10,586 bases of DNA from Betaproteobacteria bacterium. Lineage in GTDB: Bacteria; Pseudomonadota; Gammaproteobacteria; Burkholderiales; SG8-39. The translations under genes and the position numbers were made by a program. Location of the stretch: positions 1 to 10,586 of the forward strand of contig VBDM01000204.1 in NCBI GenBank assembly GCA_005881355.1. The letters are read 5' to 3'. Shown piece by piece: positions 1 to 6,891 of the stretch. Numbering within the stretch: position 1 is the first letter of the stretch; each line of letters opens with the position of its first letter. A model generated the notes under the pieces. That model ran no database searches. It was not told the DNA's origin and saw nothing but the letters and a program-made list of their open reading frames with translations.

Positions 1-82
1 GGCCTCGGTCGCGCATCTGGAGGAGAACACCGCGGCCGCGGCCCTGAAACTTTCGCCCGAAGATCTTGCCGAACTCGGCTAA
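1..82 (+). CDS. Aldo/keto reductase family protein, C-terminal end only
   Basis: An open frame enters from the left edge in the phase starting at base 2 and stops at TAA 80-82. It gives 26 residues ending in LSPEDLAELG, preceded by VAHLEENTAAAAL. The pattern 'hLEEN..A....LS.EDLA.L' is typical of the last helix of NAD(P)H-dependent aldo/keto reductases, where the catalytic barrel would lie off the window. Only this tail is visible, so the family call rests on a short motif. The stop is 16 bases before the start of the lipoprotein gene, so the two may share a transcript. Confidence 0.55.
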   Translation, partial: ASVAHLEENTAAAALKLSPEDLAELG

Positions 83-98
83 AACGACGGAGGAATCC

Positions 99-536
99 AT
101 GCGACGCATCGCGATGTTTCTGGCCATCCTCGGCTCTGGCGCGCTCACCGGCGGATGCCAGAGCCCGCCGACCAAGGAAGAAATGGCCGCTTACGACTAC
201 GGCCCGCGCCCGGAAAACTACGAGAAGATCATCCGCGACTACCTCTGGAACAAGCTCCTCGATCCGGGCAACGCGATCGTCGAGTTCAAGGCCGGCCCCA
301 AGCAGCTCTACCAGCAGGATACGGCGCTGCGCCCGCGGCAATGGGGCTGGGGCGTGTGCGTGTGGATCAACGACAAGAACATGCGCGGTGACTACGACGG
401 CGCCTACCCCATGGTGTTTTTCATCCGCGACGGGAAAATCGTCGCCGCAAACGGCGGGACGGACGACAACATCATCGGCTGGCGCTACGCGCGCACCGGC
501 TGCAACGAGCTCGGCGCGCCGTTCGTGACGCGGTGA
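99..536 (+). CDS. Small lipoprotein of unknown function
   Basis: This encodes 145 residues. The ATG at 99 is preferred over an upstream in-frame start at 66 because GGAGGA lies at 89-94 with good spacing and because a lipoprotein signal begins there: MRRIAMFL, a short hydrophobic run, then the lipobox LTGGC, with the lipidated Cys at about residue 19. The protein is therefore probably anchored to a membrane facing the periplasm. The mature part is small and soluble-looking, with aromatic-rich segments (Y-rich around 28-45, then QWGWGVCVWIND) and a C-terminal half suggesting a beta-sheet fold (YPMVFFIRDGKIV). Two further Cys lie in the mature part, in GVCVWI and RTGCNE, and could form a disulfide. 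I do not recognise a named family. It sits between the aldo/keto reductase tail and the Bug gene on the same strand. Confidence 0.8.
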   Translation: MRRIAMFLAILGSGALTGGCQSPPTKEEMAAYDYGPRPENYEKIIRDYLWNKLLDPGNAIVEFKAGPKQLYQQDTALRPRQWGWGVCVWINDKNMRGDYDGAYPMVFFIRDGKIVAANGGTDDNIIGWRYARTGCNELGAPFVTR

Positions 537-571
537 CCGGTCAACCCGTGCGCCGCCGCGGCAAACGGCAA

Positions 572-577
572 TACAAT
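572..577 (+). promoter_or_regulatory. Possible -10 element upstream of the Bug gene
   Basis: TACAAT at 572-577 matches five of six bases of the sigma-70 -10 consensus and lies 36 bases before the ATG at 614. A start point near 584 would give a leader of about 30 bases containing the GGAG at 601-604. No convincing -35 hexamer is seen at 16-18 bases upstream, so this is a weak call. Confidence 0.25.
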
Positions 578-613
578 GGCTCGGTACCAAGGGAGACAAA
601 GGAGACGCCGCTG

Positions 614-1573
614 ATGAAAATCCTGATCGAGATGTGCGCGGCGTTTTGTGTTGCCTCCGCGACGCAAGTCCACGCCCAGGACTACCCCAGGGGGCCCATC
701 AATCTGGTGATTCCGCTTGCGCCGGGGGACGCGACCGACACTTCCGCGCGCGCCATCGCGGACGAGCTCTCGCGCGAGCTCAAGGTGGCGATCGTCCCGG
801 TGAACCGGCCCGGCGCGGGCGGGGCGCTCGGCACCGGGCAGGTCGTGAAGTCGAAGCCCGACGGCTACACCATCATCCTCACGAACAACGCCTCCCTCGT
901 CTTCCGCTCGATCCTCGATCCCGAGACCGCGAGCTACAACCCGCTCACCGATCTCACGCCGCTCGGACTCGCGATGCGCTCGCCGAGCATCCTCGCGGTG
1001 CGCGGGGAAGCGCCCTACAAGACTTTCCGCGAAATGGTGGAGCACGCGAAGAAGAACCCCGGGAGCGTGCGCGTCGGGACCGCCGGTGCGGGCTCGGTCG
1101 GCGATTTCTGCCTGCGCACGATCAACTCGGCCACCGGAGCGGGGCTCACCATGGTGCCCTTCACCGGCGCGTCGCCCGCCGTCACGGCGCTCCTCGGCGG
1201 GCACGTGGAAGGCGTGATCCTCGCGCTCGGCACGATGACGGGGCATCTCAGGAGCGGGACCTTGAGGGGAATCGTTATCTCCAGCAAGTATCCCGATTTT
1301 TCGGACATCCCGACGCTCGCCGAGCTCGGCTATTCCGAGCCGTTTTTCGGGGTCTGGGTGGGATTCTTCGCGCCCGCGGGCGTACCCGCTGAGGTCATCC
1401 GCGCGCTGGTTCCGGCGCTCGAGCAGGCGATCAGGTCACCGGCGATCGGCACGAAGCTCAGGCCGCTCGGGATGCTGATGGATTATTCCCCGCCCGACAA
1501 GCTCCTCGCCGAGATCCGCGACGAGCACGCTCGCGTGCATGAGATCGCCCAGAAGTCGGGACTCATCAAGTAG
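614..1573 (+). CDS. Bug-family solute-binding protein (TTT transporter, TctC-like)
   Basis: The 319-residue length is normal for periplasmic binding proteins of the tripartite tricarboxylate transporter family, which bind carboxylates or other small acids for a TctAB-type membrane pair. The ATG at 614 is chosen because a signal peptide starts there (MKILIEM..., likely cut after VHA before QDYP) and GGAG lies at 601-604; an in-frame GTG at 533 would add 27 residues unlike a signal peptide. Family marks include PRGPINLVIPLAPGDATDTSAR near the mature start, NRPGAGGALGTG, PDGYTI and the late GVWVGFFAPAGVP. The first ligand loop reads PGDATD rather than the usual PGGxxD, which could alter ligand choice. 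No tctA or tctB lies in view, so it is an orphan as is common for Bug proteins in betaproteobacteria. The ligand cannot be read from sequence. Confidence 0.92.
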   Translation: MKILIEMCAAFCVASATQVHAQDYPRGPINLVIPLAPGDATDTSARAIADELSRELKVAIVPVNRPGAGGALGTGQVVKSKPDGYTIILTNNASLVFRSILDPETASYNPLTDLTPLGLAMRSPSILAVRGEAPYKTFREMVEHAKKNPGSVRVGTAGAGSVGDFCLRTINSATGAGLTMVPFTGASPAVTALLGGHVEGVILALGTMTGHLRSGTLRGIVISSKYPDFSDIPTLAELGYSEPFFGVWVGFFAPAGVPAEVIRALVPALEQAIRSPAIGTKLRPLGMLMDYSPPDKLLAEIRDEHARVHEIAQKSGLIK

Positions 1574-1575
1574 CT

Positions 1576-1590
1576 CTTCGCAGAGCGAAG
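1576..1590 (+). terminator. Small stem-loop just after the Bug stop codon
   Basis: CTTCGC (1576-1581) and GCGAAG (1585-1590) are perfect complements around a three-base loop, two bases after the TAG at 1571-1573. There is no following T-run, so it would be at most a weak or factor-assisted terminator or an mRNA end structure. The next gene starts only 24 bases later. Confidence 0.25.
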
Positions 1591-1613
1591 GTGAAACGGC
1601 CGGCAGGCAACCC

Positions 1614-2415
1614 GTGAGCACCAGCCCTACCCGTTACTGGCGCGAGGCCGTGCTGCTGCTCGTCCTCGTCGCCCCGCTCCTGGTGCTCCTTGCGGGCAAC
1701 CCCATCGCCCAGGACGCGCGCCTCAACAACTACGCCGATAACCGCACGTTCCTGGGCGTACCGAATTTTTTCGACGTTGCATCGAACCTCGCCTTCCTTG
1801 TGGTAGGACTCGTGGCTCGCCGCTTTTCTGGGGACAGCGCTCGTGTGCTTCGGGTCGGGCTATTACCATTGGGCGCCCGACGGCGAGAGACTCGTGTGGG
1901 ACCGCCTGCCCATGACGCTCGCCTTCATGGGCGTATCCGTCGCGCTCCTGAGCGAGCACCTCGGCGAGCGGCTCGAGCGGCTGCTGCTCGCCCCGGCGCT
2001 CATCGCCGGAATCGCGAGCGTCCTGTGGTGGCGTTACACGGACGACCTGCGCTTCTACATCTGGGTGCAGCTCGCCCCCTTTCTCGCCATTCTCGTCGTG
2101 GTCTTCGCTTTTCCCGGCCGATACACGCACCGCGCATACCTGCTGTACGGCCTCGCGCTCTATGCGCTTGCAAAAATATCGGAGGGGTACGACGGCGAGA
2201 TCTATTCGCTGACCGCGAGCTCGCTGAGCGGACACACGCTGAAGCACCTGCTTGCGGCCGGCGCCGTGCTGGTCTTGTACCTCATGCTTGTGCGCCGCGC
2301 CCCGCTTCCGGGTCAGCCGGTGCGAGACCCGGGCGGCGAATTCGCGTTGAAGCCCGGCGCGCTCGGAGCGTTGAAGCCTAGGGAAGCTGGATCTTCCCGC
2401 CCACGCCGCCGCTGA
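1614..2415 (+). pseudogene. Ceramidase-like integral membrane protein, frame-disrupted
   Basis: Two overlapping frames together give one recognisable protein of the bacterial alkaline-ceramidase-like (CREST superfamily type) membrane proteins. The first part begins at GTG 1614 (possible GGCAGG at 1602-1607), with a transmembrane run LLLVLVAPLLVLLAG and the motif NRTFLGVPNFFDVASNLAFLVVGL, about 66 residues. The reading then has to move by one base near 1812 to continue as WLAAFLGTALVCFGSGYYHW, followed by RLVWDRLPMTLAFM, several more membrane segments and SGHTLKHLLAA. Conserved residues for the family (S-x3-H in GSGYYHW, D in WDRLPMT, H-x3-H in GHTLKH) are all in the second part. Relatives usually carry extra residues between the SNL..VGL helix and the GSGYYH helix, so a short deletion is more likely than a one-base insertion. 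The C-terminal tail is hydrophilic and overlaps the opposing gene by 38 bases. Function in lipid hydrolysis is only a family inference. Confidence 0.75.
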
Positions 2416-2764
2416 TCGGGCCCTGGGGAACGACGATCGAAGAGCTGGCCTGGCGGCGCAGCTCCTGGAGCTCGCGCACGGTGCGGTCGATCGCCTCCTT
2501 CGCGAGCGACCCGAACTTCTCCGCGGCCTCCTCCAGGGACCCCGCGCCGATTTCAAACGCGATGGGAAGCGTGCCTGCGGGGGTCAGCACCTGCGTTTCG
2601 CCGATGTAGACGGTTGCGCGCGCCGCGTCGGGCTTGCCTTCCTTGGTCACGGGAGTGAGGCGGCGGAGGGTCCCGATACGCCGATCGGTGAAGATCTCCT
2701 CCACGTAGAGCTTGTCGGGATCGAGCTTGAGCTCGGAGGCCCTGGATTCGTTGGGCGCGGCCAT
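2378..2764 (-). CDS. Conserved hypothetical cytoplasmic protein
   Basis: This encodes 128 residues from ATG 2764, with GGAG at 2776-2773 eight bases upstream. An in-frame TTG at 2821 would extend it, but the added residues look non-coding. There is no signal peptide or membrane segment. The N-terminal half is probably beta-rich (LYVEEIFTDRRIGTLRRLTPVT, then ATVYIGETQVLTPAGTLPIAFEI), followed by a charged amphipathic helix (SLEEAAEKFGSLAKEAIDRTVRELQELRR) and a short tail ending GGKIQLP. I recall similar uncharacterised proteins in other betaproteobacteria, but no function. It lies downstream of the reductase gene on the same strand, 70 bases away, and its end overlaps the end of the ceramidase-like gene. 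Confidence 0.8.
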   Translation of the reverse strand: MAAPNESRASELKLDPDKLYVEEIFTDRRIGTLRRLTPVTKEGKPDAARATVYIGETQVLTPAGTLPIAFEIGAGSLEEAAEKFGSLAKEAIDRTVRELQELRRQASSSIVVPQGPISGGVGGKIQLP

Positions 2765-2779
2765 GCGTGGGGCTCCGTA

Positions 2780-2785
2780 ATTATA
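2780..2785 (-). promoter_or_regulatory. Perfect TATAAT upstream of the hypothetical gene
   Basis: On the minus strand the consensus -10 hexamer TATAAT occupies 2785-2780, 15 bases before the ATG at 2764. A start point about seven bases downstream would fall inside the GGAG at 2776-2773, leaving a leader of under 10 bases, so this promoter and that ribosome binding site do not fit well together. No good -35 is present at normal spacing; a six-base inverted repeat occupies that place instead. Confidence 0.25.
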
Positions 2786-2788
2786 GGG

Positions 2789-2807
2789 CGCGAGCTTGTG
2801 CCTCGCG
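2789..2807. repeat. Six-base inverted repeat in the reductase-hypothetical gap
   Basis: CGCGAG (2789-2794) and CTCGCG (2802-2807) are exact complements around a seven-base loop. The repeat lies between the reductase stop and the hypothetical gene, just upstream of the TATAAT, where a -35 box or an operator would be. It could be an operator, an RNA hairpin without a T-run, or chance in GC-rich DNA. Confidence 0.3.
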
Positions 2808-2834
2808 TGAGCCTGCGTCAAGAGGCCGCTCGCC

Positions 2835-3815
2835 TCAGCCTTTCCTCCCGAGCTCCGTTCCCGCCAGCATTTCCCAGTGCCGCGCCACCGCGGTGTGGTC
2901 CTTTCCGGGCCCCAGGGACGCCTGAGCCTCGGTCCAGGCTTTCAGGCACGCCTCGGCGAGGGGCGCGGGCGAGCCGGTCGAGCGCGCGACTTCGAGCGCC
3001 GTCCTCAAATCCTTCACCATCAAGTCGAGCGAGAACCCCGAGTCGAAGGCGCGCGACAGGATGAATTGATGAAATTTGTTGAGGGTCGAATTGTTCATAC
3101 CCGTCGAGGCGTTGAGGATGGCCACCACGTTCCTCGGGTCAAGCCCGAAGCGCTGGGCGGCGAGCACCCCTTCGACCGCCGCGACGAGCCCGGCCGCCGA
3201 GACGTAATTGTTGAGCGCTTTCATGGCGTGCCCCGAGCCGAGCGGGCCGGCGATGAAAATCTGCTTGCCCATGGCCCCGAGAAGCGCCCGGCAGCGCGCG
3301 ACAGTCTGCGCATCCCCGCCCACCATGATGGAAAGCGTCGCGTCCGCCGCTTTCCTCACCCCGCCCGAGACCGGCGCGTCGAGCATCGCGACGCCGCGCT
3401 CGGCGAGCCGCGCTCCAAGCTCGCGCGTGCCCACCGGAGAGGACGAGCTCATGTCGACGAGGACGCTGCCGCGCGAAAAGCCCGCGAGCAGGCAGTCGCC
3501 GGGACCCATCAGTACTGAGCGCACGGCCTCGCCGTTCGGAAGCATCGTGATCACCGCTTTGCAGCGCTCGGCCGCCGCCTTGAGCTCGCCCGGCGCCTCG
3601 GCCCCGGTCGCGTCGCACGCGCGCCCGAGCGCGTCGCGATCGGCGTCGTGCGCCACGATACGGTAGCCCGCGCGGGCGAGATTGCGGGCCATCGGATGCC
3701 CCATGCGGCCGAGGCCGACGAAGCCGATGCGCGCCGGGGGAACGATGGAAGCTGGGCTCACCCGAGACACCCGGCGCCGCGCCGCGACTTTGTTTGATGC
3801 GGAAAGCGCACCCAT
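2835..3815 (-). CDS. NAD(P)-dependent beta-hydroxyacid dehydrogenase (3-hydroxyisobutyrate dehydrogenase family)
   Basis: A soluble oxidoreductase that would interconvert a beta-hydroxyacid and its semialdehyde using NAD(P). The ATG at 3815 has GGGAGG a few bases upstream and gives 326 residues. The N-terminal Rossmann motif GFVGLGRMGHPMA starts at about residue 31. The substrate motif DAPVSGG is at about 145-151. The family's catalytic lysine is present as K198 in GSGHAMKALNN, with the two following Asn. The C-terminal helical domain includes FSLDLMVKDLRTALE, also typical. About 25-30 residues precede the Rossmann strand, longer than most relatives (roughly 290-300 residues in total). Either there is a basic extension or the true start is a GTG near 3770 or 3761. 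The substrate (3-hydroxyisobutyrate, tartronate semialdehyde or another) cannot be told. It is divergent from the Omp85 gene across a 130-base gap. Confidence 0.9.
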   Translation of the reverse strand: MGALSASNKVAARRRVSRVSPASIVPPARIGFVGLGRMGHPMARNLARAGYRIVAHDADRDALGRACDATGAEAPGELKAAAERCKAVITMLPNGEAVRSVLMGPGDCLLAGFSRGSVLVDMSSSSPVGTRELGARLAERGVAMLDAPVSGGVRKAADATLSIMVGGDAQTVARCRALLGAMGKQIFIAGPLGSGHAMKALNNYVSAAGLVAAVEGVLAAQRFGLDPRNVVAILNASTGMNNSTLNKFHQFILSRAFDSGFSLDLMVKDLRTALEVARSTGSPAPLAEACLKAWTEAQASLGPGKDHTAVARHWEMLAGTELGRKG

Positions 3816-3945
3816 GAAACCTCCCATGTTCCCGGTCGCGCGGGATCGGTGAAAATGCCGAGCCCATGATACGCGCGAGCGTCTTGCCGATCGAGTTTTT
3901 TCATTCATTTGACGCAGCCGTTTCTTCCCAGGGAGAATCGGCCGC

Positions 3946-5632
3946 GTGACCGCTCGAATCGCTCGCCGGGCCCCACCGCTACGTTTCCCCAGGCTTTTCC
4001 GGCGCCGCGCGGCTTCACCATTCCGGTTGCTGGCCGGCTGCTGCGTCGCTTTCGCCTGCTCGCTGGGATCCGTGGACGCGCAGGAACCCGCCGCGCAGCA
4101 GAAAATCCCCTCCTTCGCCGAGCTCGAGGCGGCCGGCGCGGTCATCGGCGAGATCCGCATCAACAACCTGAATATCTTCGACCTCGAGGACCCGAAGGAG
4201 AACGGCGTCCTGTACCGTGCCGCCAACTTCCTTCACATTCAGACGCGCGCCTCGGTCATCAGGCGCCAATTGCTTTTCAAGCCCGGCGAGCGCGTCTCGG
4301 TCCGCCTCATCGAGGAGACCGAGCGCCTGATGCGGTCCAGCCGGATTCTCTACGATATCAGCATCGCGCCGGTCGCCTACCACGACGGCGTGGTCGATAT
4401 CGAAGTCAGGACGCGCGACACCTGGACGCTGGAGCCCGGCGTGAGCGCCAGCCGCCAGGGGGGCACCAACAGAAGGGGCGCGACGCTGAGGGACACCAAC
4501 GTGCTCGGCACCGGCGTTCTCGTCGGCGTCGAGCGCTCATACGATGCAGATCGCACCACCACGCAATACCGGGTCACGCAGCCGCGCGCGTTCGGCGGCT
4601 GGACCACAATCGACTACGCGTACGCGCAGCTCAGCGACGGCGAGAATAGAGCGCTGTCGGTCGTCCGGCCGTTCTACGCGCTCGATACGCGCTGGGCCGC
4701 GGGCCTCAGCGGCGGGAACGACAGTCGCATCGACTCGCTCTACAGCAACGGGATAAAGGTGGCACAGTTTCGCCACAGACAGGACAGCGCGGAGGCGTTC
4801 GGCGGCTGGTCCGAGGGTCTGGTCGACGGCTGGGCGCAGCGCTACTCGCTGGGCGTCACCTACCACAAGGACACCTACAACGTCGAACCGGACCTTCCGA
4901 CTCCCGATCAATTGCCCTCCGACAACACGATCGCCGCGCCTTTTTTCCGCTACGAAGTCGTGCAGGACGCTTACGAGAAGGTCAAGAACCGGGATCTGAT
5001 CGAGCGTCCCGAATACTTCGCGATGGGATTCCAGTCCCGCGTACAACTGGGCCGCGCATGGACGGGCTTCGGCTCGACGCAAAACCTGTGGCTCTACTCC
5101 GCCAGCGCGAGCGACGGTTTCCGGTTTCCATCGGATCGAACCGTGCTGACTTCCGTCTCGATCGGCGGGCAGTCGGGATACGGCCCGCTTGACAGCCAAT
5201 TGTTGAGCGGCTCGATTCGATTCTATGGCCACCCGGACAGCCGCACCTTGCTCTTTGCCTCTGTCGCCGGTGACGCGCTCAAGGACCCCACCCTGTCCAG
5301 CCAATTGCTGCTGGGGGGCGACACCGGCTTGCGCGGGTATCCCCGGAACTACCAGAGCGGCGACCGGCGCGCGCTGCTCAACGTCGAGGAGCGCGTCTAT
5401 ACCGACTGGTATCCGCTGCGCATCTTTCTACGACTTCGGCCGCGCATGGGGCGGCCCCAACGGAAATACCGCGAACACGGGGTGGCTCAGCGACATCGGC
5501 TTCGGCCTTCGAATCCTGAGCGCGCGTTCCGCCTTCGGAAACGTCCTGCACATCGATTTTGCCGTGCCGCTGAACCACGATCCGAACATCAAATCGGTTC
5601 AGTTCATCGTCACGACCAAGGTCACTCTCTAA
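3946..5632 (+). pseudogene. Omp85 (BamA/TamA-type) outer membrane protein with one POTRA domain, frame-disrupted near the end
   Basis: The start is GTG 3946 with GGGAG at 3931-3935. A basic signal peptide (RRAASPFRLLAGCCVAF...) is probably cut after SVDA, about residue 45, before QEP. One POTRA domain covers roughly residues 60-150 (IGEIRINNLNIFD ... TRASVIRRQLLFKPGERVS ... GVVDIEVRTRDTW). A beta-barrel follows, with the RGY motif of Omp85 loop 6 in GGDTGLRGYPRNYQ. After YTDWYPLRI the frame fails at about 5425. Moving one base restores FYDFGRAWGG and the last strands, ending SVQFIVTTKVTL at TAA 5630-5632, about 561 residues in all. Relatives carry roughly six or seven more residues at this point, making a strand between the YTD.YP segment and the DfGRaWG segment, so a short deletion is inferred. 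Unshifted, the protein would run on to 6078 as nonsense and lack the closing strands. Such proteins insert or transport other outer membrane or secreted proteins; the client is unknown. It is not beside bamBCDE or tamB. Confidence 0.8.
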
Positions 5633-6385
5633 AGCCGCGCCTCGTCGCGCGTCTCGACGATGCGCGGCAGCGTCTCGCCGATTGCGTCCCGGAGCACCGC
5701 GTCCGCGACGCCGTCGAAGGGAGTGGGCTGCGCATTCACGATCACCACGCGCGCCCCCGCCTGCTTCGCCGCCGGCACCGCGCCTGCAATCGGATAGACC
5801 TTGAGGCTCGTCCCGACGGCAATGAGCAGGTCGGCCTCGGCAGCGGCCCGCAGGCGCGAGCGCCTGGCCGAAGGAGATCGTGTCGCTCTTCAGGATCCCG
5901 CCGCAGTCTTTGCAGGCCGGATCGGGTTCGCCCGAGCGAACACGGTCGAGCGTCGCCTGCATCGGCCCCTTCCAGCCGCAGGAGAGGCATACTACGTTGT
6001 GCACCGTGCCGTGCACCTCGATCACGCGCCCCGGAGAATTGCCCGCCTTCTGGTGCAGCCCGTCGATGTTCTGCGTGATGAGCGCGTGCAGCTTCCCGCG
6101 ACGCTCGAGCTCCACGATCGCCATGTGGCCCGCGTTCGGCCGCGCCGTCCACGCCGGATGCGCAAGGCGCGACCGCCACGATTTCTTTCGCACCTCTGGA
6201 TCGGCGACGTAGTAATGGATATTGGAGAGCTTCTCCGCCTCGGGATCCCTCGTCCACACCCCTTGAGGCCCGCGAAAATCCGGGATCCCCGACTCGGTGG
6301 AAATCCCCGCGCCGGTGAGGACGACGATGCGCTTGGACTCCTTAATCCAGATCTGAATGGAAGCGTCGATCTTCCCCGTGGCCAT
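5629..6385 (-). pseudogene. Sir2-family NAD-dependent protein deacylase (sirtuin), frame-disrupted
   Basis: A sirtuin removes acyl groups from protein lysines using NAD. The first frame (about 177 residues from ATG 6385) carries GAGIS (25-29), DFRG (36-39), QNID (105-108), the catalytic His at about 125 in VIEVHGT, and the zinc pairs C133/C136 and C158/C161. After SDTISFGQALA the frame fails near 5854. One base over, it continues as LRAAAEADLLIAVGTSLKVYP, then VIVNAQPTPFD, and ends at TAG 5631-5629, about 74 residues. Relatives have around seven more residues between FGQAL and the AAAE helix, so a deletion near 20 bases is inferred. Everything else needed for activity is present, so this may be an intact gene misread by sequencing. 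The start lies 14 bases after the membrane protein stop, without a clear ribosome binding site, suggesting coupling within the ligase operon. The stop shares four bases with that of the convergent Omp85 gene. Confidence 0.85.
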
Positions 6386-6392
6386 CTTCGGC
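6369..6392 (-). repeat. Near-repeat copy 1, at the sirtuin start codon
   Basis: This 24-base segment matches 6917-6940 at 22 of 24 positions in the same orientation, with mismatches at 6380 and 6384. On the minus strand it spans the codons just before and after the sirtuin ATG and reads PKMATGKI-like, against PKTATGKI in the ligase. Confidence 0.6.
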
Positions 6393-6399
6393 GATGCGT

Positions 6400-6888
6400 T
6401 CAAGGACTCGATCTGGCCCGGGCCGCGGCGCCGCCGCGGAACACCAGAAAGAACCGCACCCATGCCCAGAGAGCCATGAGATCCGCGAGCACGGCCGCCA
6501 CCCTGAATAGGATGCGGCTGATCATGAGACTGGTCTGCAAGGCCCTCCCGAGGTTTCCCGTGATGCTCGGCCCGCCCGGTCCGAAGGCAATCCAGTCCGC
6601 GGTCAGCGCGAGCGCGCTGATCATAAGCGCCCCGATCAACGCCCGCGTCCTGACGACGCTTCGGGGCAGCGCGAGCAGCGCGCCGACGAAAGCGAACGTC
6701 ATCCCTACCGGCAGCGCCGCGAACTCTCCGGCGGCGAACTTGTCCGCCTTGGGCCCGAGCTCATGGACGCCGAGCGCGACGACGCCGAGGCCCATCGCGC
6801 ACACCGCGATACCGATCGCGATGCGCAGGCCCGGCCGCAAGCGTTTTTTGGCCACGCCGTTCCCTTTTCCCTTCGCTGCTTTCTTCAC
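6400..6888 (-). CDS. Small four-helix integral membrane protein of unknown function
   Basis: This encodes 162 residues from GTG 6888, with AGGA at 6900-6897 inside the last codons of the ligase gene. Only three bases separate it from the ligase stop, so it is probably translationally coupled. The N-terminus is strongly basic (MKKAAKGKGNGVAKKRLR), followed by about four membrane segments at residues 22-42, 57-75, 82-103 and 125-150. A conserved-looking loop, DWIAFGPGGPSIT, sits between helices three and four, and the C-terminus is again basic (RGGAAARARSSP). I do not recognise the family. Its position between an acyl-CoA ligase and a sirtuin does not by itself show a role. Scanning for membrane helices was by eye. 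Confidence 0.8.
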   Translation of the reverse strand: MKKAAKGKGNGVAKKRLRPGLRIAIGIAVCAMGLGVVALGVHELGPKADKFAAGEFAALPVGMTFAFVGALLALPRSVVRTRALIGALMISALALTADWIAFGPGGPSITGNLGRALQTSLMISRILFRVAAVLADLMALWAWVRFFLVFRGGAAARARSSP

Positions 6889-6891
6889 CTT

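Noticed and set aside
534..543. Perfect ten-base palindrome at the lipoprotein stop codon.
   Set aside because: Short palindromes of this size are frequent in GC-rich DNA and it overlaps coding sequence; no T-run or repeat partner was seen.
485..1246. A 253-residue open frame on the minus strand opposite the Bug gene.
   Set aside because: Composition is rich in Arg, Glu and His with no motif, and it mirrors a clear Bug protein in the other strand.
3866..3871. Minus-strand TATCAT as a -10 element for the reductase gene.
   Set aside because: Position is plausible, but no -35 match exists at 16-18 bases and one five-of-six hexamer is common by chance.
3896..3901. A run of six T before the Omp85 gene as a terminator.
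   Set aside because: No stable hairpin precedes it on the plus strand, and there is no plus-strand gene upstream that it would end.
1800..5870. Programmed +1 frameshifting as an explanation of the three broken genes.
   Set aside because: No shared slippery sequence or in-frame stop codon sits at the three junctions, the families are not known for it, and residues appear to be missing at each site.
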